Shown: piece by piece, positions 1 to 10,422 of the stretch
Position numbering within the stretch: the first letter of the stretch is position 1
How the letters are laid out: each line of letters starts with the position of its first letter
Origin: Letharia columbiana
Lineage: Eukaryota > Ascomycota > Lecanoromycetes > Lecanorales > Parmeliaceae
Length of the DNA stretch: 64,000 bases
NCBI RefSeq assembly: GCF_014066305.1
Contig: NW_023501105.1
Span: 186,001-250,000 of the forward strand
Direction of reading: 5' to 3'
Position numbers and translations under genes: made by a program
The notes under the pieces: generated by a model
The model's database searches: none
The model's input: the letters and a program-made list of their open reading frames with translations, nothing else
Told to the model about the DNA's origin: nothing

Positions 1-1
1 G

Positions 2-193
2 TTGAGAAAGGACGAAATAGGAAGGAAGATTGAAAGCCTCCTTGAGAAGCTGTAAGTTCTCTTTTGATAGGAGAGAAATGCCAGTGTCGTAGTACTGCAA
101 CACTTGCTGGAGCTGGCCAGTATGCTTGGGTATCGAGTCTCTGGCGCCATCAATCGTGGCACATTTATTGCAGCATTATTCATAGACGAATGA
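2..193 (+). CDS. 3' end of an unrecognised gene (two exons, truncated by window edge)
   Basis: The first 50 bases read as an open, charged helix-like peptide (TTG AGA AAG GAC ... GAG AAG CT) that stops at a canonical GTAAGT donor. Splicing 52..120 out (69 nt, ending GGCCAG) continues in frame as LMLGYRVSGAINRGTFIAAL and ends at TGA 191-193. Predicted join(<2..51,121..193). Only about 40 residues are visible, so no family can be named. The clean donor, phase-2 junction and sensible peptide on both sides support a real gene end; an unspliced reading stops at once. Confidence 0.5.
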
Positions 194-1212
194 CAATCAC
201 TTCCGCCTCTGAATTCAACGCTATTCCCTTCAATTGTAGGCGTTGCAGCTCGTGCACGTCCTCGCCTCCTGAATCACAGAAAGATCCCACACCGCTTGCC
301 CTCGTCGATGTCCACAAAACGTCATCTCAATCCCACTGATCAATGGCCATCGCTGCGATCGAGCTCCGCATAATCACTCACCATACACTGCTCGAAAAGG
401 ACGCATCTGCTCGCCATCCGTGTATGGAATCCCTACAACGAAACCACCCTCGGGAACTCAATCTGTAAGTCCCATCCTTGGGACCCGAGTGACTGCACAT
501 TCCCAATCCATGCCCAACGGACCCGACACGATCGGCCGTGCCTCCGTACCCTGCTCCTACACCACCGCAAACGGCTGGTCGGAAGGAAGGGTAAGCCGTG
601 CCATCCTGTCGATATCTCTACCCCGCAAAGCACTCACACACGCACTCCCCCCCCCTCCCTCCCCATTCCATCCCCCAGCCCCCCTCCCAAGCGAATCCTA
701 CCCACCCGCCTACGCCTACGCCCGCGTCCCCACCTCCGGCCTCGCCTCCTCACACGACCCGCGAGCTTGGACCACCGGCGGGCAAAGGTTCCGGGGTCGG
801 AAGTACCGTTCCCATCCGCGACGCCGGCGACGGGTTCGACCGTTCGGACACCGGACGGGAGAGCCGCATGCCGGTTTTCGGTTCAGTGCGTGTGTTTGCG
901 GTAATGGTTCGAAGACGAGGGTTTCGAGTGGGCTGCTGGGGTGCGGGTGAAGAGGTGGTGGTGGGATGGGATGGGATGGGATGGGATGGGGCGTTATGGT
1001 GATGGGTGGTGATGTGGAAGTTTGGGGAAGTTTGATGGGGTTGAATCTTCCAGGTGGTGGAAGGGGATTGCAATGTTTGGATGATGTTTTTCTGTCTTGA
1101 AGCGCCAACGCGAGTTGTAAGACTTATCTATTTATGATTATTATTGTGAAAAATTATGTATGTCATTTTTGCCTTCGTATCTTACATTGTCTTCAGCCCA
1201 TCGTTCAAAGGT
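194..1212. other. Intergenic, with one possible short exon
   Basis: No confident gene. ATG 343 opens a 122-nt stretch (MAIAAIELRI...) ending at AATCT|GTAAGT (465), which could be a first exon, but no convincing downstream exon follows. From about 640 to 760 the sequence is C-rich and reads as proline-rich low complexity in every frame. The overlapping frames over 600-1000 have no recognisable domain. Confidence 0.3.
963..991. repeat. (GGGAT)5 microsatellite
   Basis: Five consecutive GGGAT units followed by GGGG, inside a G-rich stretch of the intergenic region. It is not a telomere repeat. Confidence 0.9.
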
Positions 1213-3443
1213 CTAGAGCACTTCTCCGAGACCCCACCATAAATGCACGCCCAGACACCCCAGCACCACCTTCCCAACCTCGGTCACGGTCAATTGCCTA
1301 TGCCCGTCGTAAAGCCCGACCAAATTGTCGAAAGACTGTACGCAGAGCCAGCAGAGCCAGATCTTGACGATCCAAAGCGCGGCATCGATCACAGCTGGCA
1401 TACCAAAAGCAACATAATCGCTCAACAGCATCTTGAGGACAGCTTTCCTGTATGCGAGCACCTTTGGCGCGTCGGTACCGGGCAGATGCACGGCGCAGGC
1501 ATCAAGATCCGAAAGCGCATAGTGGTGAGATGGAGACGGAAGGCGCCGAAAAAGGTAAATAGGTACCCATCGGAGGAGATTTAGTAGCGAGGTGGGTGCG
1601 AGAGAGGATACATCCAGAAGCACCGCATATTTATCTGCCGAAGCAGCTTTCCACCACGGCCGCATATTGAAAAGGTTGAATACAGCAGGGGGTTCTTCGA
1701 AAAGTTTTGTGAGGAGGTCAGGGTGAGACGTATGGAAAGTAGCTGCTCCAGGATCTGGCTTTGAGAGAGCGACCTTGATATACTCGGAAACGGATGTGCA
1801 GCGGCTGATTTGGGCGTAGAAGAGAGGTGAAGTGATCTTGAAATTTACAGGGCATTGCTGCATGTTTGGCTTGTCACACAGGGCGTGCGGCTTGAAGGAT
1901 TCCTCGGCGGACATGGTCGCGATGCCCGATAGGAATCGCAGAGCGAACGGAAGTTCTGAACTTTCGACAAGGGTTTTGAGGTAGTGTCGGAAAATTGTGG
2001 CGATAGCTCTAAGACACCATCAGCAGTTGTGACAAAATAAAGGTCCCCATATAACTGTACGTTTCGTCCTGCGTCTCATTCCTCCCGATGCTGTCTTTGA
2101 GTACCTCGGGCCTGTACCAAACGTGTAGCTTTCTTCGAAAGAAGAGCTTCCCTGCTTCTCGTGCTATCCGTGGGAACGTGACAAGACCTACCCACCACCA
2201 AGCTGCAATAAATTTAAAGATACTCCATCCTTTGAGTTTGTAGGGGTCTATGCTATCAGAGGAAGAAAAAACGCGAGCAATGAGCTTTGGATGCTGTTTA
2301 GAAGAGCTAAGGGTGATGGTATTGTTGACGAGGGCTGCACCAGCCCTGCTACTTAAGTTAGGAAAGAAGGGGTCATTAGCCGAAAGCGAGTAGGCGCCCT
2401 TCCGAGAGTTGAATGGAGACACGTGGAAGTCCTTCGGCCATGATTTCGCGAACCGTCCAAGTACCTTCTGATTGGGTGTACTCTGGCCCTGGCTACCGTT
2501 CTGATCCACTTTTCCGGCTGCGAGGTTTTCATTCTCATCCACAGAAGCTCCATTGTCAGGCTCCATATCTTTTAAGAAGTACATACGTCTCTCGTCGAAT
2601 GTATTATTTACTTCGAGTATCATGGCTTTCAGCTTCTTTGTCCTGTTGTACAGGTACCAGAATGACACAGGGTTGAAGGAGTACCCCAGAAATCGAGGCG
2701 CAGTCACAAGATAAGCAATGGGGTAGTCCTCAACCTTCTCATTCTGTTCAAAATCATAAGCGTGTATGCATGGGACTCATGCAGCCCGCGCTTACTTGAG
2801 ATTCAAGGTATATATCAAGCTTGCCCCGTAAACCGTGCATGCTATCCCCTCGAGCGAGAAAATCGGCAGAATCAACGTTGAACCAGCCGGTTTTGGGTTT
2901 CCGGCCCCTCCATGGCAAAGTTCTGAGATCTGCAGTCAAGAAAGACGAGACCCAGCCTCGCCAGCCAACTGGGATACCCACATAAAGGTATGAGTAGGAA
3001 AAGTTGTGCTTCTGGGGGAAGAAACGTGTGTGAGACGTTCGACAGGGAAATAAGATTGGCTTCAAAGGACTCGATTCATCGTTGTAGTCGTATTGGCTGC
3101 TGTACCGGCCATTGTCGAAATCCCACTGAAGCCTTTTCACCTTGGCCTCAAGCTCTTCGATCTCAATCTTGTACTCTTGACGTTTCTTGTACACGTGGGG
3201 CAACAAGTAGACGTTTAAGAAGCCGAGGCCCACAAAACAAGCACACTGGAGACAGCAGTATCCTTTAAAAAGGAAGTGAGAGCGCCAGCGCCAATTGGGA
3301 GAAGAGTGCAGTGGCCCTGGTCTAGGTAGCCCAATCCAAAGTAGAATGAACGACTTGAGATCGGTTGCTGCGCCTGGCCGGTCATATCTATATCTCATGT
3401 ACCACACAGCGGCAAAGACAAAGGCCGCGACAAATAGATCCAT
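1213..3443 (-). CDS. DUF1365-family membrane protein
   Basis: Predicted complement(join(1213..2008,2061..2743,2796..3443)), about 708 aa, two 52-nt introns. The N-terminus is a hydrophobic helix (MDLFVAAFVFAAVWYMRYR) with a second hydrophobic stretch near residues 60-85 and a short coiled coil. The DUF1365 core follows: FSYSYLYVGIP, then after the first intron the hallmark APRFLGYSFNPVSFWYLY and VNNTFDERRMYFL, with KDFHVSPF later. The C-terminal third has another hydrophobic segment. An alternative in-frame GTG start at 3461 is unlikely in a fungus, so the ATG at 3443 is used. The biochemical role of DUF1365 is not established; in bacteria it often neighbours lipid-modification genes. It is divergent from MBF1. 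Confidence 0.85.
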
Positions 3444-3813
3444 GAAATCACGAGTAGTCACCGCTTTATTCTGTCATGATTATGCATAGTGAGTAGTCGG
3501 TTTCTCATTTTCTGGCCAAGGAAGTAGATTCAGCTCGTTCGCCACTTGTTTGTTGGGCTGTCATGATCCCTTGATCAAAGAATCTGGAATTCGCTTATCT
3601 TAGCGTAACCGCAGCGGTGACTCGTTGCCAAGACATCTTGTTTCACTTGCATCCTCAGCTCCTCCCTCTCTTCCAGTTTGACAAACACCTTTACACAAAC
3701 ATCTCTCACACACATCACATCTATTTACACGCCCTTATCAAGCACACGATACCAAACCTCCAACCGACATCACCGAGCTACCTTCACTACCAAACACCCA
3801 TCACACCATCACC
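3444..3813. promoter_or_regulatory. Divergent promoter region, DUF1365 gene and MBF1
   Basis: About 370 bp between two divergently read genes. The part from 3620 to 3813 is rich in C and T with runs of CACC and CATC on the MBF1 sense strand, as is usual for 5' leaders of highly expressed fungal genes. No individual site can be assigned. Confidence 0.5.
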
Positions 3814-4399
3814 ATGTCAGACGATTGGGACACCGTTACCAAGATCGGAAGCAAGACCGGCGGAGGCTCCTCTCAGCGTGAAACCGTTGTGCGAGGAAAG
3901 GGAGCAATCAACCAAGCTCAGCGTAGCGGAGCTGTCATCGGCACCGAAAAGAAATTTGCCACAGGCAACCCCGTAAGTCTTGCCCGCAACACCCCCCAGC
4001 TTTTACCTTCAGGCTTGCCAGAAACACCTTGCGTGTGTGGTCATTTCTACATAAAATGGTGCCAGTGATCACCTTCCTCTATCTCGCTAACACGTTCCAT
4101 TCTAGGCCAACAAATCCGGCTCCGAAGGCCAGCGTCTGACCAAAGTCGACCGCGCCGACGATATCATCGCCCCGAACAAAGTGCCCGCGGAAATCGGCCA
4201 GAACATTCGCAACCGCCGCTCGAAAGAGGGACCCTACAAGATGACGCAGGCGCAGCTGGCTCAGAAGGTGAACGCGCCGGCGAAGGATATCCAGACGCTT
4301 GAGTCGGGAGATGCGATTAAGAACCAGGCGCTGCTTAATAAGGTGGCGAGGGTGCTGAAGATTAGTCCGAAGACGGGATTGCCGTTGGATGATAAATGA
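3814..4399 (+). CDS. MBF1: Multiprotein bridging factor 1 (transcriptional coactivator)
   Basis: Predicted join(3814..3972,4106..4399), 150 aa, the usual family length. The single 133-nt intron has GTAAGT, a GCTAACA branch point and TTCTAG. The N-terminal MBF1 domain starts [17 protein letters not shown] and includes the basic ...[16 protein letters not shown] segment. The C-terminal Cro/C1-type helix-turn-helix runs from about residue 85 ([20 protein letters not shown] ... LESGDAI ... KISPKTG). MBF1 bridges gene-specific activators such as GCN4 and bZIP factors to TBP, and also binds ribosomes during frameshift surveillance. The start is the first ATG after a C/T-rich leader. Confidence 0.97.
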
Positions 4400-4664
4400 G
4401 CTGGGCTAGTTCCGGCTGAGGTCTTAGGGGTTGGCTTCTTTGATGCGATGAAAGGAGCAATTGGCCGAAGGGGAGTTTGTGGCAGCGATTTGCATGATGC
4501 CGATAGATCAATCCAGGCATGAGCTTAGAATTACGAACTAGATGATCAGCAACCAAAGCGGCTTGGGAAGCTTTGTCTACACCTGCTTTCTACTTTTCGG
4601 TATACACCAATGGTTTACACTGAGATCTTACATACCCAACATCCAATATCTACGGCGAACATAT

Positions 4665-6059
4665 TCAAGCACTTAAGCCTAGCGAGCTTGACAATCTCTC
4701 CTTTAGCTTACGCTTCATCCTCTTCTCCACTGCCTCCATATACTCATGCGTCGTGACATAATCCTTCCTCTCTGTCAAGCCACACGCCAGAGCCAGGTCC
4801 TTCGTCATGATATTGTCCTTACCAACGGTATCCACACACGCCTGCTCAAGAATCTCCGCAAATATTACCACCTCTGGCGTATCATCAAGCTGGCCTCTCT
4901 GCACGAGTCCTCGGGTCCATGCAAAGATCGACGCTATAGGATTGGTGGATGTAGCATTGCCCTTCTGGTGCTCCCTGAAATGTCGTGTCACCGTGCCATG
5001 CGCTGCTTCCGACTCAAACGTCTTGCCCTCAGGTGTGATGAGCACGGAGGTCATGAGACCCAGCGACCCGAAGCCTTGCGCGACGATATCTGATTGCACA
5101 TCTCCATCGTAATTCTTCAACGCCATGATAAATCCACCAGACGATTTCATCATCTGCGCAACCATATCATCAATCAGCCGATGCTCATACCATATCTTCT
5201 TGTCCTCAAACTGCGACGCATATTCCTTCTCGTATACCTCCTGGAAAATATCCTTGAACCTCCCGTCGTATTTCTTTAGTATAGTGTTTTTTGTGCTCAG
5301 ATATAGCGGTAGAGCTTTGCTCAAAGCAAGCTTGAAGCTGGCGTGAGCAAATCCCTGTATCGATTCGTCCGTGTTGTATTGTGTCTGCGCAACCCCGCCT
5401 CCCTCTCCAAATTCAAACACTTTTATCCGTTCCGGCTCTCCTCCCTTCGGCGTGTACACCATCCTCAATGTCCCGGGACCCGAAACGACCATATCTTTAG
5501 CGCGGTATTGATCTCCAAAAGCATGTCTCCCAATGATAATCGGTTTCTTCCACCCCGGCACCAGCCTCGGTATCCTGGGTATGACGATTGGTTCTCTGAA
5601 CACTGTTCCCCCAAGCTGGTTCCGTATCGTGCCATTGGGGCTCAACCACATCTGCTTCAACTTGAATTCTTTCACACGCGCTTCGTCGGGGGTGATGGTC
5701 GCGCATTTGACGCCTACAGAGTATTTCTTGATTGCTTCTGCGGCGTCTAAGGTGACTTGATCGTTGGTTTCGTCGCGGTAGGGGAGGCCGAGGTCGTAGT
5801 ATTTTAGATCGACCGAAAGGTAAGGGTGAATAAATCTTTCTTTGATGTCTTTCCAGATGATGCGGGTCATCTCATCGCCATCTAGTTCGACGATTGGGTT
5901 CTTGACTCTGATTTTGTTTGTGGTAGCCATTGTTCTTGTGAAGCGCGGTGGATGTGGTGGAGGCGCTCGCTGGTGTCGACAGAAAACCTGGGAGCTTCGA
6001 GGGACGAGGGCAAGTGGTCTTTGAAATTGATGGGACACTGGCGCCCAAAAGGAGTTCAT
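4665..6059 (-). CDS. IDP1: NADP-dependent isocitrate dehydrogenase, mitochondrial form
   Basis: An intronless 464-aa reading frame. The first 43 or so residues are rich in R, S and P with no acidic residue, typical of a mitochondrial presequence, before [20 protein letters not shown]. Family signatures include [15 protein letters not shown], the substrate-binding [18 protein letters not shown], and the Mg/cofactor region [10 protein letters not shown]...[12 protein letters not shown] preference is expected from [17 protein letters not shown]. The enzyme converts isocitrate to 2-oxoglutarate with NADPH production. A second in-frame ATG at the start of MATTNK could give a cytosolic or peroxisomal form, as known for fungal IDP genes. 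The C-terminus ...LGLSA is not a clear peroxisomal signal. Confidence 0.97.
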   Translation of the reverse strand: MNSFWAPVSHQFQRPLALVPRSSQVFCRHQRAPPPHPPRFTRTMATTNKIRVKNPIVELDGDEMTRIIWKDIKERFIHPYLSVDLKYYDLGLPYRDETNDQVTLDAAEAIKKYSVGVKCATITPDEARVKEFKLKQMWLSPNGTIRNQLGGTVFREPIVIPRIPRLVPGWKKPIIIGRHAFGDQYRAKDMVVSGPGTLRMVYTPKGGEPERIKVFEFGEGGGVAQTQYNTDESIQGFAHASFKLALSKALPLYLSTKNTILKKYDGRFKDIFQEVYEKEYASQFEDKKIWYEHRLIDDMVAQMMKSSGGFIMALKNYDGDVQSDIVAQGFGSLGLMTSVLITPEGKTFESEAAHGTVTRHFREHQKGNATSTNPIASIFAWTRGLVQRGQLDDTPEVVIFAEILEQACVDTVGKDNIMTKDLALACGLTERKDYVTTHEYMEAVEKRMKRKLKERLSSSLGLSA

Positions 6060-6333
6060 TGTTGAAATGAAAGTCCGTATTCGAACTGGAGGAGCGGAAC
6101 TTCGTCACTCATGGGAATCTGCGTGGGTAGCGCGGGGATATCTCCGAAAATCTTGGCACGGCAGTTGATGGACAGGTATAGTACCAACTACCAAGGGAGG
6201 AAAAGCAATGATGTCGTTGCGTACATACAGCTCGCAGAAGATCGCAAGTTGCAGATTTGTCTCAAGACATGGAAATATGTAGCTCTCAGCCGAGACCATT
6301 CCCTGGATCTCAATGGAAACATAGGCTGCTTTA

Positions 6334-6683
6334 TCAGTCTGGTGCTCGGTACATCTTCGCACGGTATATTCTTGGAATAGGTATATCTTTGGGACATCCA
6401 GACCCCTTATCATCAACTTGGCTTTGGTCTCTGCCCTGGTAAAAGCACCGAGTAGAGAGCGTGGTGGCTTTGACGGGTACTTGATCATCTTGATGCGGAG
6501 GGGGGATCCGGATCCCTTTGGCATAGCGATTGATGGCCAAGTCGAGCATTGATGACTTGGCTGGGTCCATGTTCTCCAGCCACTACAGACGTGTGAGAAC
6601 AGAGCTCCAAGATTGAGTGAGGAGTAGCACCTTACCGGTACTCTCGACAACGGTAGTAAGATGCAGCTGTTGGAATCGTTCAT
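6334..6683 (-). CDS. Hypothetical 98-aa protein, two exons
   Basis: Predicted complement(join(6334..6582,6636..6683)). ATG 6683 opens 16 codons to CCG|GTAAGG. A 53-nt intron ends CTGTAG, and the next exon reads WLENMDPAKSSMLDLAINRY and on to a stop. Intron size and phase fit the rest of the window. No family is recognised, and another frame of the second exon is also open (KYPSKPPRSLLGAF...), so the model is uncertain and the gene may be a remnant. It lies upstream of IDP1 on the same strand. Confidence 0.35.
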
Positions 6684-7012
6684 TGGTCTTGGCTGTGACG
6701 TTGAGGAATCGTGAAGACTATGTGAGAGTAAAATCTCTTTGAGTGAGGCGTATGTCTCGGTAACGAATATGAAAATGCCGTTTATTTTTTAAAAACATTT
6801 TTAGTGGTTGTCAGTGCTCCACGTCTGGTTTGATCATAGGTCGACCGGGATAGAAACGGCATGATGATTAGGCCGAGGTGCGAGACACGCAGTCAAGATA
6901 CAGTCTCCTTCATTTAATGCGTGTGCAACGTCTTGGCATAAGCATCCATAAGACCTTTGAACAGACATTTAAAGAGGAAGTCCAACGAGAAAGACCGTTA
7001 TCAACAATCACG
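6684..7012. other. Intergenic upstream of F-box gene
   Basis: Holds a T-rich/A-rich patch near 6780-6805 and nothing else that I can assign. It probably contains the F-box gene promoter. Confidence 0.4.
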
Positions 7013-7633
7013 ATGCCTGCTTCTATCAAGGACGTCCCTCCAGAAATCTTCGAGAACATCCTATCCCACATCCGTCCTGTAGACTACCTCAAAGTCAAAC
7101 TCGTCTCCAAAAGCTTTTCGGACTGGGCTTCCAATGTTTTCAAATGGGAAGACATGACTATGGAGGAGGTGGTGCAGGGCCACACCAGCGTAGAAGCTAG
7201 CCTTCCAAGGGGTCGACGTCTAAATTACTGCATTTGCAAGCACTGCGGACTGGTCAAACCTACCAACGAGTTCTCCGACAACCAGGCCGTGAAGACCAAC
7301 CACAAGCGCATTTGCATCTCATGCGGGATCGGCTACAACACCTACACCAAGCGTCAGTTGCCGAAGATCAATGGAGAGGAACACATACCCTGCTGGCATT
7401 GTAGGAAGGCTGTTCCGAAGTACGACAACTGGGAGGAGATACTTGTATCAGGAAAGGCTGTTTTGACGAAGTTGCTTGAAGAAACCACGCCTGAGGGCGA
7501 CCCAATAACATACATGACATCAGATCGTAGAAAGTTGGTATCGGTTCACGAGTTACCGGCGTTGGCGCTCTGCAAGCCGTGCCTGAGATTGATGATGCGT
7601 CATAGGGCGGCAGGACCGAGACTGAGACGTTGA
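7013..7633 (+). CDS. F-box protein with Cys-pair (zinc-ribbon-like) region
   Basis: Intronless, 206 aa from the ATG of MPASIKDVPPEIFENIL. Residues 5-45 form an F-box (VPPEIFENILSHIRPVDYLKVKLVSKSF), the Skp1-binding module of SCF ubiquitin ligases. A Cys-rich part follows, with CICKHCG, CISCG, CWHCRK and CKPC pairs, suggesting one or two structural zinc sites. Longer non-ATG frames upstream are ignored. Such short F-box/Cys-pair proteins are numerous in Pezizomycotina, and their targets are unknown. Confidence 0.75.
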   Translation: MPASIKDVPPEIFENILSHIRPVDYLKVKLVSKSFSDWASNVFKWEDMTMEEVVQGHTSVEASLPRGRRLNYCICKHCGLVKPTNEFSDNQAVKTNHKRICISCGIGYNTYTKRQLPKINGEEHIPCWHCRKAVPKYDNWEEILVSGKAVLTKLLEETTPEGDPITYMTSDRRKLVSVHELPALALCKPCLRLMMRHRAAGPRLRR

Positions 7634-8174
7634 TATCCGATCACATGGATAGCAAGAGCAAACGGGGAATGTGTCTGAGATCAGTGAGCTCAAGATGTAT
7701 GTAACCAGCGTGGAGCAAGCACTGGATTTTGCATATGCATTACATTGATCTTTCGGTTGGGCGGCTGACCGGTTTCTCGACGCTTTTGATGTATGCACAG
7801 GAGCAAAACTCAATGTAACCTAGATGTGTAGCTGGGAGGATGTCATAAAACTCGTTGCTCCATTCTCTCAAAATTGCCCACAACGCTGTCGGCAAGAAGC
7901 CAAAGTTAGTCTACACTTCGGCCGCTTGCATCAATAATCTCATTTCGAGAAGGGATGCAGTTCAGCTGTTCGTGCAAACGAGCGGAAGGCGCCCTGAAAG
8001 AAAGATAAAAGATGGGACACCTCTGCCACTCTCGTTGCTGGCGGTCAATGGGACAAAAACGTCGTTTCGCGCCAAAACTTACTCGTCGTTTCTCCGGTCA
8101 TGTCCTCCTGCAAATTTGCCTGATATCACGTAACAATCGCTTCCACCCCCCTTCCCTCCAATATCTTTATCTAA
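7634..8174. other. Intergenic
   Basis: No supported gene. A GTAACA...CTAAC...CTCTCAG intron-like stretch at 8130-8191 leads into the coding-like fragment that follows, but its upstream frame has no ATG. Confidence 0.3.
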
Positions 8175-8420
8175 CGAAAAGGCTCTCTCAGACCTAAAAG
8201 AAAGCAAAAGAAACTGTTTACAGAGTTCGATAACCTGCAAGAGGAATGGAAAAGTATCCACCTTCCCTACGGTAGGTCTACTACAGGACTGAACGTTACC
8301 AACAAAGCTCTCCAAACTCGCAGTAGCATGACTGCCGGCGATCAACAAGAATTGCTTGTCCTCAGAGCAGATTTTGAACGAGAGATCCAGAGGATAGAGG
8401 GTCAGGCGTTCCAAACTTAG
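8175..8420 (+). pseudogene. Coding remnant of a charged helical protein
   Basis: An open stretch with convincing codon use reads KKLFTEFDNLQEEWKSIHLP and later MTAGDQQELLVLRADFEREI before TAG 8418-8420. The same frame stays coding-like after the stop (KRIPEVKDE then GTGAGT), and another charged piece (IKIIAQIRALEKQAVGEEDK) lies at about 8500-8570. No complete model with an ATG start and consistent splicing could be built. It may be the broken 5' part of the coiled-coil gene at 9.0-9.5 kb, or a separate decayed relative. Confidence 0.35.
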
Positions 8421-8858
8421 AAGCGTATTCCGGAGGTCAAAGACGAGAGTGAGTCTTCAGTTTTAAGCTTGCGTAAGGGCTTCAAGATTGGGTATTGACA
8501 AGCGAAGTGATCAAGATCATCGCACAAATCAGAGCTTTGGAAAAGCAAGCAGTTGGGGAGGAAGACAAAGCCTAGAATTTCGATAGTGTTTGAGAGGTTA
8601 GATAGAAGCTCGGGAACCCCTAGGACGCCAACGTGAGCGAGCGAGCGATGCCCATCAGTACATCGATCCCGTTCATGCAGACGAGAATGACGCACTATCG
8701 ATATGGACAGAAACTGGGATTGGACCTCTGTTTTCGTAAAGAATGAAGACACATTCGCCACTTCAAAGTGACTCGTGAGGTTAGTTCTCTTCGATTCGAA
8801 CATCATGCTTCCTCCAAACCTCCCTTCTCAAAAGTCCTCAACTGCACCTTCTCAGACT

Positions 8859-8981
8859 GGACTTACTCAAACCCGAGTTCGTCCTCGAGCCAACTGTGCG
8901 GCAGCAAAAATTGACAACAAGAGACGTGGATATACTCAAACCCGAAGTTCGTACTCGAGCCGTTTGGGGAACAGCAAAAAG
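8859..8981 (+). repeat. Imperfect tandem duplication, period about 69 bp
   Basis: GGACTTACTCAAACCCGAG... at 8859 recurs as GGATATACTCAAACCCGAAG... at 8928, both followed by TTCGT(C/A)CTCGAGCC and CAGCAAAAA. In one frame both copies encode LKPEFVLEP-like peptide, but copy 2 carries one extra A, so the frame breaks between them. Confidence 0.7.
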
Positions 8982-9013
8982 CCAAAGAGCATGACCATTT
9001 GTACAACGAATAC

Positions 9014-9546
9014 ATGAACTACCTCAACCCGGACCTCATCATGGAGCGGGCTTGGGAGCAGAAAAAGGCCGATGAGCATGAAAAAGCCAAAGAACATGAA
9101 CGCTTGGACGGCGAATATCAGGTCTTGGCCCGTGAGACGGCCGATCTGCATAGCTTCCTAACGCACATAAATCGGTTGCTCGACGATCCAGACAATGATG
9201 CCTCGCAGTTGGACATGCAGCAAGACATCAAGGTAACTCATGAGCGGATGATTTCGCGAAACGAGGATTTGATGGCCGAAAAAATGCAGTTCATGAAGTG
9301 GTTGCGCAAACCAGGTAGGTGGCATTCTCCAAATAAACGATGTCGTGTCGAATGTGGAGAGGGAATTCTTTCTGGCTAATCTAGTCAGATGAAGATTACA
9401 TGAAATGGGAGGATGCTCCCAAGGCTGCGTCTGCTGATGAGAGCAGCGCAGCGAACAAGTATGAATCTGAGATGTATGATGAGGGGCGGAGCTCTTTCAA
9501 GGTGCCTGAAAAGAATGGCGGAACGGAAGAGAGCTCCTGGAAATAG
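9014..9546 (+). CDS. Coiled-coil protein of unknown function, 5' end uncertain
   Basis: Predicted join(9014..9314,9389..9546), at least 152 aa. Exon 1 is strongly helical and charged (MERAWEQKKADEHEKAKEHE, then HINRLLDDPDNDASQLD). A 74-nt intron (GTAGGT ... CTAATCTAGTCAG) joins it to DEDYMKWEDAPKAASADE and an acidic tail ending SSWK. The open frame continues upstream of the chosen ATG to about 8915, through the second unit of a tandem duplication, so the true start may be further left or lost. No family recognised. Together with the remnant at 8.2 kb this may be a gene in decay. Confidence 0.5.
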
Positions 9547-9741
9547 TGCAGAGAAGGGAAGTAAGGGGGCTGCAGGTAGTCTGCATGAGAAGATGAGTGG
9601 AGGCGAGTACTAGAACACAGACGTTGCTAGTTTACAACCTCATTCCACACACTGGTAACATGAAACCACCGAAAGTCCAAAGTATCTTATCTCCCCGAGT
9701 GCACCACCCTACCAGCATCTGAATACTGCCTGGGATATGCT

Positions 9742-10322
9742 CTACTTGCCAAACCCAAACCAGCTCGAGATCCCACTCTTCGCCTCCGCCGTTTTCCTCT
9801 CCACCGTCTTATCAAAATTGTCAATGGATTGATTGAACTCCTTTTTGGTATCATTCTTAGACTTGTCGAACTGAGAAGCGGTATTGTTCTTGAGTTTTTC
9901 GAACTTGGCCTCGGCTTCGCTCACTTTGGCAGAGATAGTCTTGTCGGCGTCGTGAACCTTGTTGCGGACATCATCGACCTATATGCAGATTTCTTGTTAG
10001 CTGAGACCAATTAGAGCAGGGTTAAAAGCAGGCACGCATACGGTGTGATCGATCTTAGAGCCCGCGATCTGTGCCCATTCTTCACCCTGTTTCTTCGCTT
10101 CCGCACCGGAGATGTTCTGGCCTTTCAACGAGGCTTTGGCGCTTTCGGCATCATCTATCAGTACGTGTCAGCTTGTGGCCTCAGATGACTCTTGTGATTA
10201 CCAGTGGACTAACGCTCGGCTTTCTTCTGCGCGACCTTGGGTTCCCCTCCAGCAGCGTAGAGGTAGTATCCTCCAATTGCTGCAACAGGTAGGCCGACGT
10301 ACACGATCCTACGTCCAGCCAT
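9742..10322 (-). CDS. Small membrane-anchored helical protein ('calcofluor white hypersensitive' type)
   Basis: Predicted complement(join(9742..9978,10042..10154,10214..10322)), 152 aa, introns of 63 and 59 nt. The N-terminus MAGRRIVYVGLPVAAIGGYY is one transmembrane anchor. The rest is a charged, helical, Ala/Lys-rich tail (GQNISGAEAKKQGEEWAQIA, VHDADKTISAKVSEAEAKFE) ending SGISSWFGFGK. Orthologues in Aspergillus and relatives carry the name 'calcofluor white hypersensitive protein'; that name is from memory and the molecular role is unknown. Its promoter has been interrupted: 48 bp upstream of the ATG begins the 53-bp repeat that flanks the AT-rich block. Confidence 0.75.
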
Positions 10323-10369
10323 GGCAGAATGTTGCTGGTCGGGTTGGATTTTGTGAGTAGAGTTTGACG

Positions 10370-10422
10370 CTTGAAGCTGTGTCTTTTTTGAAGCTTGGGA
10401 GAATTGTTGTTTGGCGTTGGAG
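10370..10422. repeat. Left copy of a perfect 53-bp direct repeat
   Basis: Begins CTTGAAGCTGTGTCTTTTTT and ends GGCGTTGGAG, identical over 53 bp to 13402..13454. The bases beyond each copy differ, so the repeat marks the exact ends of the AT-rich insert. Confidence 0.95.

Noticed and set aside
598..1108. Overlapping open frames on both strands (up to 176 aa)
   Set aside because: Produced by C/G-rich low complexity and the GGGAT repeat; peptide is Pro/Arg/Gly-biased in all frames and no domain or splice structure supports any of them.
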